Assembly (NCBI GenBank): GCA_950295325.1
Contig: OX485806.1
Coordinates: 31,002,001 to 31,066,000 of the forward strand
Direction: 5' to 3'
Source of the DNA: Polytrichum commune
Taxonomy: Eukaryota; Streptophyta; Polytrichopsida; Polytrichales; Polytrichaceae
DNA length: 64,000 bases
The position numbers were made by a program, and so were the translations under genes. Within the stretch, counting starts at the first letter, position 1. The number at the start of each line of letters is the position of its first letter. Below, one piece after another: positions 33,001 through 43,968 of this stretch. The notes under the pieces were generated by a model, which saw only the letters and a program-made list of their open reading frames with translations, did not search any database and had not been told where the DNA came from.

Positions 33001-34918
33001 TTGTCTATAATTTCAGTGACATGCATGGCACCAAAATTGTCACTAAATTAAGCAGTCCATGTACATAAAACTCAACCCCTATCATCCATTTTGTTTGGAA
33101 GGAACCCCCACAAATGGAAGAAATGGTTCGCCACCCATGCTTGACATCGTACACAATAGCCTCGTGAAGAAGAAGAAGAAGAAGAAGAAGAACTCCGGTC
33201 TCCTTTTGGGGGCCGGAGTGAATGTAGTGTCTGTTCGTAAAACATCTTTAAGCCTCGTGCACTATTAAAGGAACTTAATCACCCTTTAATCTTTCACAAA
33301 TCCATGGACCCAACAATATAAATGAAAACCAACGATGGTTGATTAGACCCTAGCCCCGAAAGAACAATGACAAAGTTGACAAATTCCATGTACATGATAT
33401 GGAACCCTTAGCAAAGCACCATCAATTTTCTTCATCTCCAAAGCATCGACAATAGACACTTCAACCGAAGTCAATGCATAAGACACCAATTTTCATTCAT
33501 AATCCTCGACATGTATGACATCAAACTCATCTCACCATATCCCGACCCCGATATAACAATGGCAAATCATGAAACCCCACCTTTGCCTCACAAAATTATT
33601 GTCCAACATTCATCATAGAAGAAACAAAAGGAGGGGGACTTGCAACCACCCTAGACTCACACAAACCCAACATATGTACAAGTGCTATTGGCTAGGATAG
33701 CTTGACATAGAAGACACATGAGAACTTGAAGACCCCATATATATCATGGTCCTCTTAGCAAAGCACTACTGCAAGGGATTCTCTATTTCATCTTTACATT
33801 TGTTGGAATGTTGTTGCCATATGTAATACAACTGGTCGTAGTGAATGTAAGCATGAAGTGTGGCAGAACTTGAGAGGAGAATAAATATTTAGTGCCGGAA
33901 TAGGAAGCCCTCTATGGTGCCACTTTGTGTCCATGTTTAAAGCATCGACAATAAACACTTCAATCAAAGCTAAAGCAAAGACATATGAAAACCCTTGGTA
34001 TGCATGACTTCAAAATCGTGACAATAGTATGCCACCCAAATATAGACGAACTCACTATGTCCCCCACCAGCTAATCCATCTCCCCCCTCTCCTTATTGAT
34101 TATATACCGCACCTTGTTGATTGGCCAATGTTAGTTCAATTCCCTTTCAAATGACTTGTGTGACAATGAATATTCCACTTATAACTCCCACTGAAGCCTT
34201 TATCTCCCCCCTCCCCCCCTCTTGATCCACATAATATGAATATGCACTAGCTACAACATCCTATGGTTACATTCTTGGGGCCCACATGAACAAATCCACG
34301 TCGCTTAATAATGCAATGAAAAACGTTGTTATCTAAACAAATAGATAAACGAAAAACTAAGCTCCCAATCTCCCATTCATATGCCTAAAAGTGTCATTGT
34401 GCTAAACCAACCCATTTAAAGCATCATTGTCTCATGCACCTTTCTAAAGATAATGATGTTTTGTTTTGAACACGATTTGCTTTTCAAACGCGCTCAAAAC
34501 AACGCAACTTATTTTACTTCACGCTCTTCCAACTCCATGGGTTACGCCAAAACCCCACAAATAACAAGGGTTAGCACAATGTGGCTTGGCTCCCCCTCCC
34601 CTATCTCTCTCACGAACACACACATATACTATTGATCATGGCATTTAGTGCGGGGCGCTATTATTTTTGAGATTTTTTTTTTGATATAGCATGGGACACT
34701 ATATTTTAGTGTGGATGCCAACGTTTGTTCTTATAATTATTCAAAGGTTGACTTGAGCGAGCAATCCATGAATGACATACAAGTGGCAATGATTGTAGAC
34801 CCACACTAAAGCCCATAACTGCTGTAACCTTACACTAGATGTCCATGGCCTCCAATTGGATTTACCAAGCCATTGAATCTCTACTCTACATGCATCTAAA
34901 AGTGTCCAAGTGAGATTG
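30035..34918. other. AT-rich intergenic DNA, no gene recognised
   Basis: This contains copy 2 of the coding-like repeat (30,500-30,660), a G16 run at about 31,548, a GAA microsatellite at about 33,165-33,190 and poly-C runs near 30,688 and 34,205. Short ORFs on both strands carry no recognisable domain. B-box-like words (GGGTTCAAATCTC near 32,060) are isolated. Confidence 0.45.
30500..30660 (+). repeat. Dispersed coding-like repeat, copy 2
   Basis: This is the better-preserved partner of 14,555-14,715 and reads DDPKLLDDSGELPKPDG and GGSIPGREIVSLLDKN with one stop before SGGQAPL. It continues into an A/G-rich run that would read as lysines. Family not recognised. Confidence 0.6.
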
Positions 34919-35140
34919 CACTAGAAGAAAACTTGTCCATTACAATCATCCGCTGCAACTCTTGGCGAGAAATCTTTTTGGTTATCAATTTGATGGTTTT
35001 GGTTGTAGTTTTTGGTCAATAATCTAGTGACCAAAACTCTCAGGTTGACAACCAAAACAATTTATTTATGCATTTCGTGTCACGAGTCGCAATGTTCAAG
35101 TAACAACAGATGGTTGTAATGGACAAGCTCTCTTCTAGTG
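34919..35140. mobile_element. CACTA-type MITE with 3 bp target duplication
   Basis: The left end CACTAGAAGAAAACTTGTCC continues ATTACAATCATC, and the right end, reverse complemented, is CACTAGAAGAGAGCTTGTCC continuing ATTACAACCATC. This makes a 32 bp inverted repeat with about three mismatches. It is flanked on both sides by TTG, the 3 bp duplication expected for CACTA elements. The 222 bp interior has its own weaker foldback (GGTTGTAG.../...ACAACC) and no ORF. Confidence 0.88.
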
Positions 35141-37254
35141 TTGTTGGTCCCACCTGTTGTGGAATGATTGATTTGTATTTTACAAGGACCGATATGGTCC
35201 TCGTGAGCACCGGGTGAGCCCCTCATCCCCTCTTTAATTGCCCCCCCCCCACCACCTTATGTTCATCATTTTGCATTGCATATACTAAGGAGGGCATTCC
35301 ATATGATGAAAGATGCATGATGCGATTGAGTGCACTCCCCGCTAGCTATTATAATGTATATGGAGATCCAAAGATTTAAGCAACCGGAAACACACTCCCC
35401 CAATTACACCTCACATGTTCGTACAACATCTTAAGGACATCATTTTTGCCATGGGCTTTTAGTCATATGCATATATAAATTCACTTTATTGCATATTGGC
35501 TAACACATTTATTACCGTGCATTCCATAAAATTCAAGAGTGTCATTGACATTCCGTAGAGTGAAATATGCACAACCTATAAAGGGTCCAATTTTTTACTT
35601 AGTTGCTTAGTTTCTAAGTGGGGATTCCAAGATATGAACGAACCAAGACATACAATCTTATTTATTTTAAAGCTTTTCTTCTATAGCGATTTGTGCATGT
35701 GTCAACATGGATGACAATGAAGTGCTTCGAACAAGTAGAGTTTCACTACGATGTTTATGGGCAATAGTGTATGTGCGTTAATGTTGGGGGTGAGCTTAGT
35801 GTCACTCGCCATTCGAAGTGGATCACACTAATTCAAAAAACACATAGAATTCATGTGGATTTGTAATGATATCAAACTACTTGGAAAATAAATAAATAAG
35901 GATGGATTGAAATAAAGTGAAATCTATTAAAAATTTGAACAATGTTTTAATACACATTATTGAATCTACGATGTACGTGTAGATATAACCACAACAACAA
36001 CCACTCTAAAGTCATTGTAATCAATTTTGTTTTACATAACATTGCTTAGCACTCATCACTCGTTACGTGGGCTCTTAGAATATTACAGCGGGATGCTCGA
36101 AAATGTGCGAAGGGAGACTCAAATGTTGACCGAGCTCCCAACATCTCATTGTTACATTACATAGGTCCACATATTATGTAAAAATGCAATTCATCACTTT
36201 AAAATGTATCCAATCACAATTGATGCAGCCATAACACAATATTTGTTGTAGTGAGCGTCCATCACTTGCATCACTCAAACTTGAAAGTTGGGGTTACTTA
36301 TCACTCACATAACTGAACTTGCACGAGTTCTTTATGCCATACCAATGAAACAAGGAGGACATCTATTCTTACTTTCTTTGTACTCGATGCCTTGACATGA
36401 CAATTTTTTTTTGACACAAGGTATATGTGCCTATTTCAGTGCCTCGTCTCAAACATGCACCTCTATTTGAGTGGTGAATGGTTGGTGTGGATTTAAGAAC
36501 ATACCCCCAAAAAACATGGGCTGAAAAGAGATTGGAATATGTGTTCAAATTCACCCAGCATTCAATAAACAATATAATTGAAGAGGATATGTATGATCTT
36601 ATAATAACTTGGAGAAACGTCACTTTGACATTGAATGGGATACTTGTACGAGCATTGAAAAGTATGAGGAAAGTGGCTATCGACATCATTTGGATTTGCT
36701 AATCATCTCACATCGTCGAGTGTGCGTTTTCATACCCTACAAGAAGTGGGTGCAAAGAGAAAACGGTCCATTTAAGATCCGCTTATGTTGAGGAATAGAA
36801 GTCAAGCCCCAAAGGAGGAAGAAGACATCCCTTGAATTTCACGAGCATATTTTAAGTCAAAACCTTGTGAAACCAAAGCTTGGGTTGTACCATTACACCA
36901 TCACCCTATGAAGTCGGTCTATGGAATGGAGCATGAATATTATTTTTAAAGGCAATGAGAAATAAGTGACCCAAAAGTGTTCAATGGAGATGTCTCCATA
37001 GTTCCTATTTGCTTGTAAGTATACCGTACTTCCACTAAAGCTACATACAACCGAAGATTGTTGAGTTAGAGGCACTCCACTAGCGAGAGCACGTTCTACC
37101 GTCTTAGCGACTTGTATTCATTTGTGGTCACCGGTCACGTGGTCATGGTCATCTAGACTTTCAACATTGCTCTTGAAAAGCTTTTGGAAACTGTCATTGT
37201 CCTAAGTACATAGGACGGGGACAATCTCAACTAAATTTGGCGTAAGCTCTCCAA
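35141..37254. other. AT-rich intergenic DNA, no gene recognised
   Basis: A segment at 36,680-36,790 (CATCATTTGGATTTGCTAATC, then AAGAAGTG and CCATTTAAG) is similar to 54,740-54,860, marking another dispersed repeat. ORFs at 36,369-36,791 show no known domain. Confidence 0.45.
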
Positions 37255-37429
37255 CTACACTAAACACTTGGTTTAGTGTGGCCCACACTAACTGTCACCG
37301 ATCCACAGTAATTGTCCTGCAATCAGTGGGTGACAACTAGAGAGTTTGTTAACGATATTGGGTTCGACATGACAAGTCACTAATGCCATTCTAATTTTAA
37401 TGCCACATTGAATAAGATGTTTCGTGTAG
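37255..37429. mobile_element. CTACAC-family MITE
   Basis: The left end CTACACTAAACACTTGGTTT with AGTGTGGC and the right end, reverse complemented CTACACGAAACATCTTATTC with AATGTGGC, are inverted repeats. It is 175 bp with no coding content and is closely related in end sequence to the element at 63,202. Confidence 0.7.
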
Positions 37430-38890
37430 TGATGAACCCTTTGTAGTGGTAGTGGTTGTCATTAGTGAGGATTTTACCAAGTTTTTGTGGTTTCAAAATG
37501 CAAGTGGCCAATGCTTAATGTGAAATGGGTGAGATAGCACTTCGAGGTTTTATACGTTTTCAATGCTAGCTCAAACTTTAAATAAGGATTCATTCAACAC
37601 TTTTCAAACTCACAATTCGTCATGCGATTTGAATGTTGCAAAATATGATATTAAAATTGGAACCCTTTGCATCACTATAATGGGTCTAGGGATTTGTAAC
37701 GTCTTGCAATATTTCTCGCTTTACAAATACTCTCACACATAAACAAACACATCTTTGGGATCTAGGATTATTTGTTTGCTCAACGAAGCCAGGGAGGACA
37801 TTCCATAGGATGGAACATGTAATGTCCGAGCCCCCCTGAAATTGTTTATGCCATTGGTCTTGAATGCATGAGCTACTTTTGCTCGTGTCAAAAGATATCA
37901 AAGCATGCCACCAAGGTAACTTATACAATTGAGCTTGTAATTTCTAGTGTTTTAGTGCTTCACCATAGCGTTATAATGTTACACTACAATCATTTTTCAT
38001 GATAGATCAATGTCGTCATTTGTTCCCCATAAGATCCCAATGATAAAGAACAAAGTGACAGTGGATTTTGATGTTCCCACAATGCTTCCCCTCGCTCTTT
38101 TTTTATAAATAAAAATGTGAAATTTTCATCAACTCCCTTAAGAAGGTGTGAATAGCATTTGCATAGTTTTTTTGGGAGGAAAAAGACAAGGGTTTGAATC
38201 TCTACCCATGCACTTACATGCTCACAACAATACACACTAATGTTCTTATTTTTAAGCATCTTGAAATCTAAGCAAATACATAAATAAAACCGAATCACAT
38301 GAGTTTGTGCTCAACTACAAAACACTAAAATGTTGGAGCACTTAAACATTGAATGTGTGTAATCATTGGATTGAATGTGAACAATCACTTATGTGCGGTC
38401 CCTCAAGTGACATACTTTGCCATCTCCTAACATGGCAAGAAACAACTTGTGCATTTAAGAGCAGTAACAAAAACTTTGTTAGGGTTTTTGAACCGTGGCA
38501 TATCGTAGAGGGCTTTCTACTCTGACACACAATAATTATTTTCCCTTCAAAATTTGCCATGTGTCAAGTTCACATTTGTCACGACCCACTTGCATTCAAG
38601 GTGGAAACCACATTCCAACACATGTAAAGGTGAAACAGGGAGCGCTCTATGGGTAATCAATCATAAACTTGTTTCATGGCGCTTGATAAAGGATTATCTT
38701 ACATGTAACTTATTGGCAATGAAACAAATCCACCAAAACTAGGTAGACTTCCTTCCCTTCAAAATGGTAAGCCCACTTTTGAAGGGTTGGTTTTGGCATT
38801 GTGGGTTGGGCGACTGAATCTCAATAGCACCCTCAATTAGTATGACCCATATATTTGGCCCTATTTGATGGAGTCTCGGTAGGCATCTTA
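37430..38890. other. AT-rich intergenic DNA, no gene recognised
   Basis: ORFs at 37,686-38,560 on the minus strand carry no known domain. A GGTTTGAATCTCTACCC word near 38,191 resembles a pol III B box but no A box or fold accompanies it. Confidence 0.4.
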
Positions 38891-39524
38891 GGGCCGGTTT
38901 ACACCATGGACCATGAAATCGAACCATGGAAGATGGCCTTTTTCCATGGTCCGACTTGACAGTCCAACTTCCATCGTCCAATTTCTTTAAAAAATCAATT
39001 TACAAAGCCTTTGGGCCCCTCGCTAGGTGTAAACCGAATGTGAACCAATAGGAATGACCACACACCAAAAAGCGAATGTGGTGATTTTTTAAATATATGT
39101 CCAAAAAAGGCAGTTTTGAAAAGGAGTTCACTCAGTGACTTCGTGGTCGCCCTCAACTTCTACACCAATTAGATCAACCCAAAACGTTTGACCATTCTCT
39201 TTCCTTCTCTTGATTGTCTTCATCTCCTATTCCCCAAGAAAAAGATTCATTCAAAATTTATTATAACAACAGTTCTATGCTATGGGCCCCTGCCTTTTTC
39301 TATTAGATGACCTTTTTGGTCTCTCCCGTTGTAAAACCTGTTGGACCATGTCAGTGGACAATGTAGGCCGTAAAATATGTCTTTTGGGGACCTCGAACTC
39401 CATGGTCACTAACATTCTTTTCATTGGTGTAAACTGAAGTGGTCCCGGGACGAGTTCAACAACCAATCACAAATTTTACAAGGCCTACATTATCCACTTC
39501 ATGATCCATGATGCAAACATCCCC
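38891..39524. mobile_element. Family C TIR element, copy 3
   Basis: GGGCCGGTTTACACCATGGA at the left and, reverse complemented, GGGGATGTTTGCATCATGGA at the right, with exact TTA duplications on both sides. At 634 bp it is the shortest copy. Subterminal blocks match copies 1 and 2, including CCTTTGGGCCCCTCGCTAGG and TGTTGGACCATGTCAGTG. No intact transposase. Confidence 0.8.
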
Positions 39525-41619
39525 TTAGTAGCTCGTGATCTTATTCAGGCAACCACATTGGGCAACACACAACACTATCTATGATTGTCATGCTGAAAAA
39601 TGTTATGTTGCAGATGATCTCAGGTTGGGGACTTGACAATTAATGTGACCCACACTAATGACCATATTATTTGAGTAGTGGTAGTGTCCGTATTGGTTGT
39701 TGTGTGGTCGTACTTTGAACTCTTTTGAAATAATACGGACAAGCAAAATTGCCATTTAATTAATGTTAGATTGCACGTTGGCTTGGGCTTGGAAACTCTC
39801 AATAGTGTGGCCCACACTAGTGATCATATTTAGTGGAGTGGGTATGACCTATGCAATGGTTATCACACCTTCAAATCCTTCTAGGATAGTAATCCCATGA
39901 ATGCCACGGTGAATAATAGAATGGTGTAGTTGAACGCAAGTGTGAGAATGCATACTTAACTTTGTGTGGTCCACACCATTGACCACGTTAGTGGAGTTGG
40001 GAGTGGCCTTTTTTTTCTTTTTTCTTTTTTCTTCTTCCACATGCTTTGGAATCATTAAAGGAGAGTGCTTGAAACGAGTGTTGGCCACAGTGAAGAGTGT
40101 TACGTTGCGCATCGACTTAAGTGTGGGAAATCGCAATCAATATTGCACATACTAATGTCCACCTATGAATGGATTGGAGGTGGTACTTTGGTTACTACAT
40201 GGCTTGAGCTTCTTATGGGATAGAGCTTGGAACTCAAAGATTAGTACAAGACGTGAAGAGTAGGACACAAACCGCTATCCCACAAAGTCATGCTAAAGAA
40301 TATCGTGATGCGCTCTGGTTGACAAATGTGTGGTGCTAACGAATGGCCATACTTGGTGGGCTGGTAGTGGCAATCTTGGGCACTTTGTATTTGCGCCCTA
40401 AAGGTGTTATAAGATAGGAATCACAATGTGAGAATGTTGTGGGATTGAGAACAATGTCCCACAACTGCCATCTTGAAAATTGTCATGTTTCACATGGGGA
40501 TAAAGGTCGAGGATACACAATGAGTGTGGGCCACAAATAGTGATTACAGATCTAGTGCTAGTGGCCATCTTGATGGATTTTTGGTCACTGGCCGCACTTT
40601 GATACTCTTCTGTGATAGTGCTCACGATTCGAAATGCTATATCACAACTGTTGTTGAAGAATGTCATGTTGCACGTGGATTCATTTGTGAGAGACATGAT
40701 CGATGTGATCCACACTATTGGTGACAATATTTAATGTAAAAATAGTAGTTGTATGAGTGACTTCGTTTTTAAAATCTTTGAGACTGTGTAATAGGGCTCG
40801 CAACTTAAAATGCAATCTCACAAATCCCAAGTCGGAATTACTATGTTACTAGGTGTGGAAATTTCACATTTTGTGTGGCCAACATTGGTGACCATGTTAC
40901 AATATTTAGTGGTAGTGGTGTTCTCAACTACTTAGTGGACATCCTTGAAAATTCATTTGGGATAGCAATCACAACACGATGCTTGCTATGGCACACAAAA
41001 CATTATCCCGCAATGTGTCTTGTTAAATTTGTTATGTTGGTAGTGTTATGAAATCCTTGTGGGATAGTGCTTGCAACACGAAGAATGTCATGGGGCGAGT
41101 AGCATAATTGCACATGTGCCATACTAAAGAAAATGATGTTGGGCGCAAGTGTGGGAATTCACAATTAATGTGACCCCACACTAGCACCCATACTTAGTCG
41201 TAGTGGTAGTGGTAGTGGAGGTGGTAGGGCTATCTCCATGGCTTTGTGGTGGTACTTTAAAGCTCTTAAGGGATTAGTGTCTGCAATGTGCATAGTGTTA
41301 TGGGACGTGAAGCACTACCTCACAAATGTGATGTTGCAAAATGTTATGATGCGGTTGGACCCAAGTATATGAATTCACAATTGACATGGCCCACAACACT
41401 TTCTATATTTAATAGTGGTGGTAGTATTGGTCATTTGGGTGGTTGCGACTTGCACATTGAAACTTTTGTGAGATAATAGAGCAATCCGTAAAGTCTCACA
41501 AAGATCATAACATTATTCAAATCCATAACAATGTTATGTGGGACTGATAATATTCAATAGAACATTCCCGGATATTCTCCACATTCAATCTGAATAATGT
41601 TATGGAGGGGCGAAATCGT

Positions 41620-42000
41620 GGGTATTATCCTTCTTTGATAACTTTTTCTATGAAGTGCTCACTAGCTCATCATGTTTTGGAGCCTATTATGAAGGTTGGG
41701 TGCAAGTTATGGGACCTCCTCTTTCTATCTCTTAAAGTTTGAGAGATTGTTAGGATCTAAAAAAGGATATGCGCATAGGACGCATTGTCTTGAATCCCGA
41801 ATCAACCTAAGCTTATGCAAGGCTAGTTTGACCCACCCATCCTATCAGGGCAAGCTACAAAGTTGGTTTTTCATAGCTCGACACCACTCCTTATGGATGA
41901 TAATTTATGCATTAAGAAAACTTGGGTGGCTTTGTGTGAATTCTCATAAACTCGTGATTTGGGACTAAAACCATGATTTCACCCACTTTACTTTTGGAAT
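41620..42000 (+). repeat. Dispersed repeat F, copy 2 (inside the tandem array)
   Basis: Aligned with 54,950-55,390 and the reverse complement of 4,704-5,330; shared words include GAAGGTTGGGTG/GAAAGTTGGATGAG, GGGACCT, GACCCACCCATCCTA-like and GATTTGGGACTAAAACCATG. Just left of it, CATAACATTATTCA and TGAATAATGTTATG form an inverted pair at about 41,509 and 41,591. Confidence 0.65.
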
Positions 42001-42494
42001 AACTATAGTGTTGGCAACACAATGAATGTTTGGCACATGATGCACTATCCCGCAAATGCCAACATAAGGATTGTTATGGTACTCACATGTTCAAGTGTGA
42101 GAATTCCAACAAATTGTGTGGTCCACACTAGTGACCATACTTTGTGGTAGTGGTAGAGGGCACCTTGGTGGCTTATGGTGTGTGCTTTGAAACACTTGGG
42201 GGATAATGCTCATAACACCATGAATGTATAGGAAGCGTAGCGCTTTCCCAAAAATGAAATTCCCCAAAATGTCATATATTGTCAAGGTTCAAGTGTGGGG
42301 ATTAAACAATCAGTGTGGCCCACACTAGTGCCCATATTTAGTGGTAGTGGTAGTGCATACATTGGGGCTTCTTGGTTGTGCTTTGAAACTCTTATGAGTA
42401 GTGCTCGCAACATGGCAGGTGTATGGGACATGTAACATTACAAGTGACATTCCAAAGAATGTAATGTTGCACAAGGTATCAAGTGTGGGAATTA

Positions 42495-42615
42495 GGGTTA
42501 GTTTTCATGTAGGCTGCTCGCTCACCAAATTATAGTGGAAATGTGGATTTCATCTTGTAGAATCTACGTTCCCACTAGAATTTGATGGGTGGGCGGCCTA
42601 CGTGGAAACTAACCC
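42495..42615. mobile_element. 121 bp Tourist-like MITE inside the tandem array
   Basis: GGGTTAGTTTTCATGTAGGC at the left and, reverse complemented, GGGTTAGTTTCCACGTAGGC at the right, matching 18 of 20, with TTA on each side as target duplication. It splits one unit of the array between GTGGGAATT and CAATTGGTGTGG. Confidence 0.88.
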
Positions 42616-43200
42616 TTAAACAATTGGTGTGGCCCACATTGGTGGCCACAATTAGTGGTAGCAGTCATGACCGTCTCAGTAGTTTCATGGTCACACTTTG
42701 AAACTCTTGTGGGATAGCGCTCCCAACACGATGAATATACGTGACGCGTAGAGCTATCTTCCAAGTGACATTCTAAAGACTGTTGTGTTGCGCATAAGGG
42801 TGGGAAAAACCCAATTTTTTTTCTTCTGGCTGATGCATTGGGTTTTTGATTTTAATACAAAGAAACCCGATTTTTGCAATTAAAACCATAGTTTTATTCC
42901 AACACTCAACACTCGGCACCATCATTGACGAACATTGGGTCCTTTGATCTATAATCTCAACTTATTTGTAATAAAAACGGATAAAACCAGATTTTGCTGG
43001 ACCTCAGATGATTGGGCTTCTTTTTATTATAAAAAACAATGAAAAACCCAACTATAAAAAACCGCGTGGTGCCAACCTTGGTTGCGCATGATGAGAATTC
43101 AACAGTTAGTGTGGCCCACATTAATGATCACACTTAGTTAGTGGTGGTGGTTAGTGGTAGTGGCCGTGTTCGGGTGGCTTCGTGGTCGCGCTTTGAAACT

Positions 43201-43968
43201 CTTTTGTGGGATAGCGCTTGGTTGCGAACGCCTCGTGTGGGCTTTGAAGGCTGGAAGCCCGCCCTCCTCCTCCGACCTCGACATCCCGGCCAGATCGCTC
43301 GCTCACGGTATGTGACACAAAATGTACACATGCACGTATCCGTCCAGCTCTGCTCTGGTAACAATCTTAGCTTCGATGTATCATGGAGTAAGTATGCATC
43401 AAGGTGTAGGGTGTGAGGAGGTTGCGGGTGGATTGGAGTAGGTGTTATGTATCATGTTATAATGTTTGCGGACGTTTCTGTCATGGTGGGGGAGGCAATG
43501 AGTGACGTATAGCGTCATGATTCGGTTTCTTTGCCTATGGCATGTGGTGCTCGTAATGTGAGGTTGTGATTTGAAATTCCTTGCTGATGTTTGGGTGTGC
43601 AGAAATCAGGGTGCTTGGGGCGGGGCGGGGTAGGGTAGGGTAGGGTTTTGCGTCGGTTTCACGAATCACAGTGGGATTGTGACATTGAGAATCTTTAGCT
43701 GCAATTGCAAGCAAACGGGCGAATTCTTCCCCCTCTTCCTCCCCCCCCCTCCCCCCGCTGCCTTAATGCCTTGTGGAAGCTCGCCGAGTTCTTGGATGTG
43801 TTTCTCATTCAAATTCGCAGCAAGGGGCATGTGTTGACATTTGAAGACCTGGTCAGCAAGGGGCTGCGTAAGCCCTTGTCAATTTTGCGGTCGTTTGTTG
43901 TGAAACAATTACGAGGGAGCTGAGAGGGCGAGGATTAGGGGAGAGGGCTAGGTTGGGGTTTGGGGCCT
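43201..43968 (+). promoter_or_regulatory. Upstream region and probable 5' UTR of the dehydratase gene
   Basis: Composition turns GC-rich at about 43,230. A donor-like ACG|GTATGT at about 43,308 and an acceptor-like TGTGCAG|AAATC at about 43,603 could delimit a 5' UTR intron. A G-rich TAGGG tandem ending TAGGGTTTT (the reverse of the plant telo-box AAACCCTA) lies at about 43,617-43,649. A 72-codon ORF at 43,705-43,923 precedes the start codon and has no domain; it may be leader. Confidence 0.45.

Larger units (their letters stand above)
39620..43200 (+). repeat. Degenerate 160-200 bp tandem array, about 14 units
   Basis: A block reading GTGTGGCCCACACTAGTGAC then CATATTTAGTGGTAGTGG recurs near 39,640, 39,804, 39,961, 40,150, 40,330, 40,522, 40,700, 40,875, 41,165, 41,385, 42,115, 42,312, 42,622 and 43,110. 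Between the blocks most units carry a GAAACTCTT..GGGATAG.GCTC segment and a GTTATGTTGCACA..AGTGTGGGAATT segment. The array is interrupted by repeat F at 41,620-42,000, a MITE at 42,495-42,615 and another insertion at about 42,790-43,080. Its right edge abuts the upstream region of the dehydratase gene. Confidence 0.85.

Noticed and set aside
39620-43200. Possible CRISPR-like array of repeats and spacers
   Set aside because: Unit length of 160-200 bp, degenerate repeats, no cas genes and a plant nuclear context rule it out.
43705-43923. 72-codon ORF upstream of the dehydratase start
   Set aside because: No domain and directly upstream of a well-supported start codon; most likely leader sequence or a uORF.
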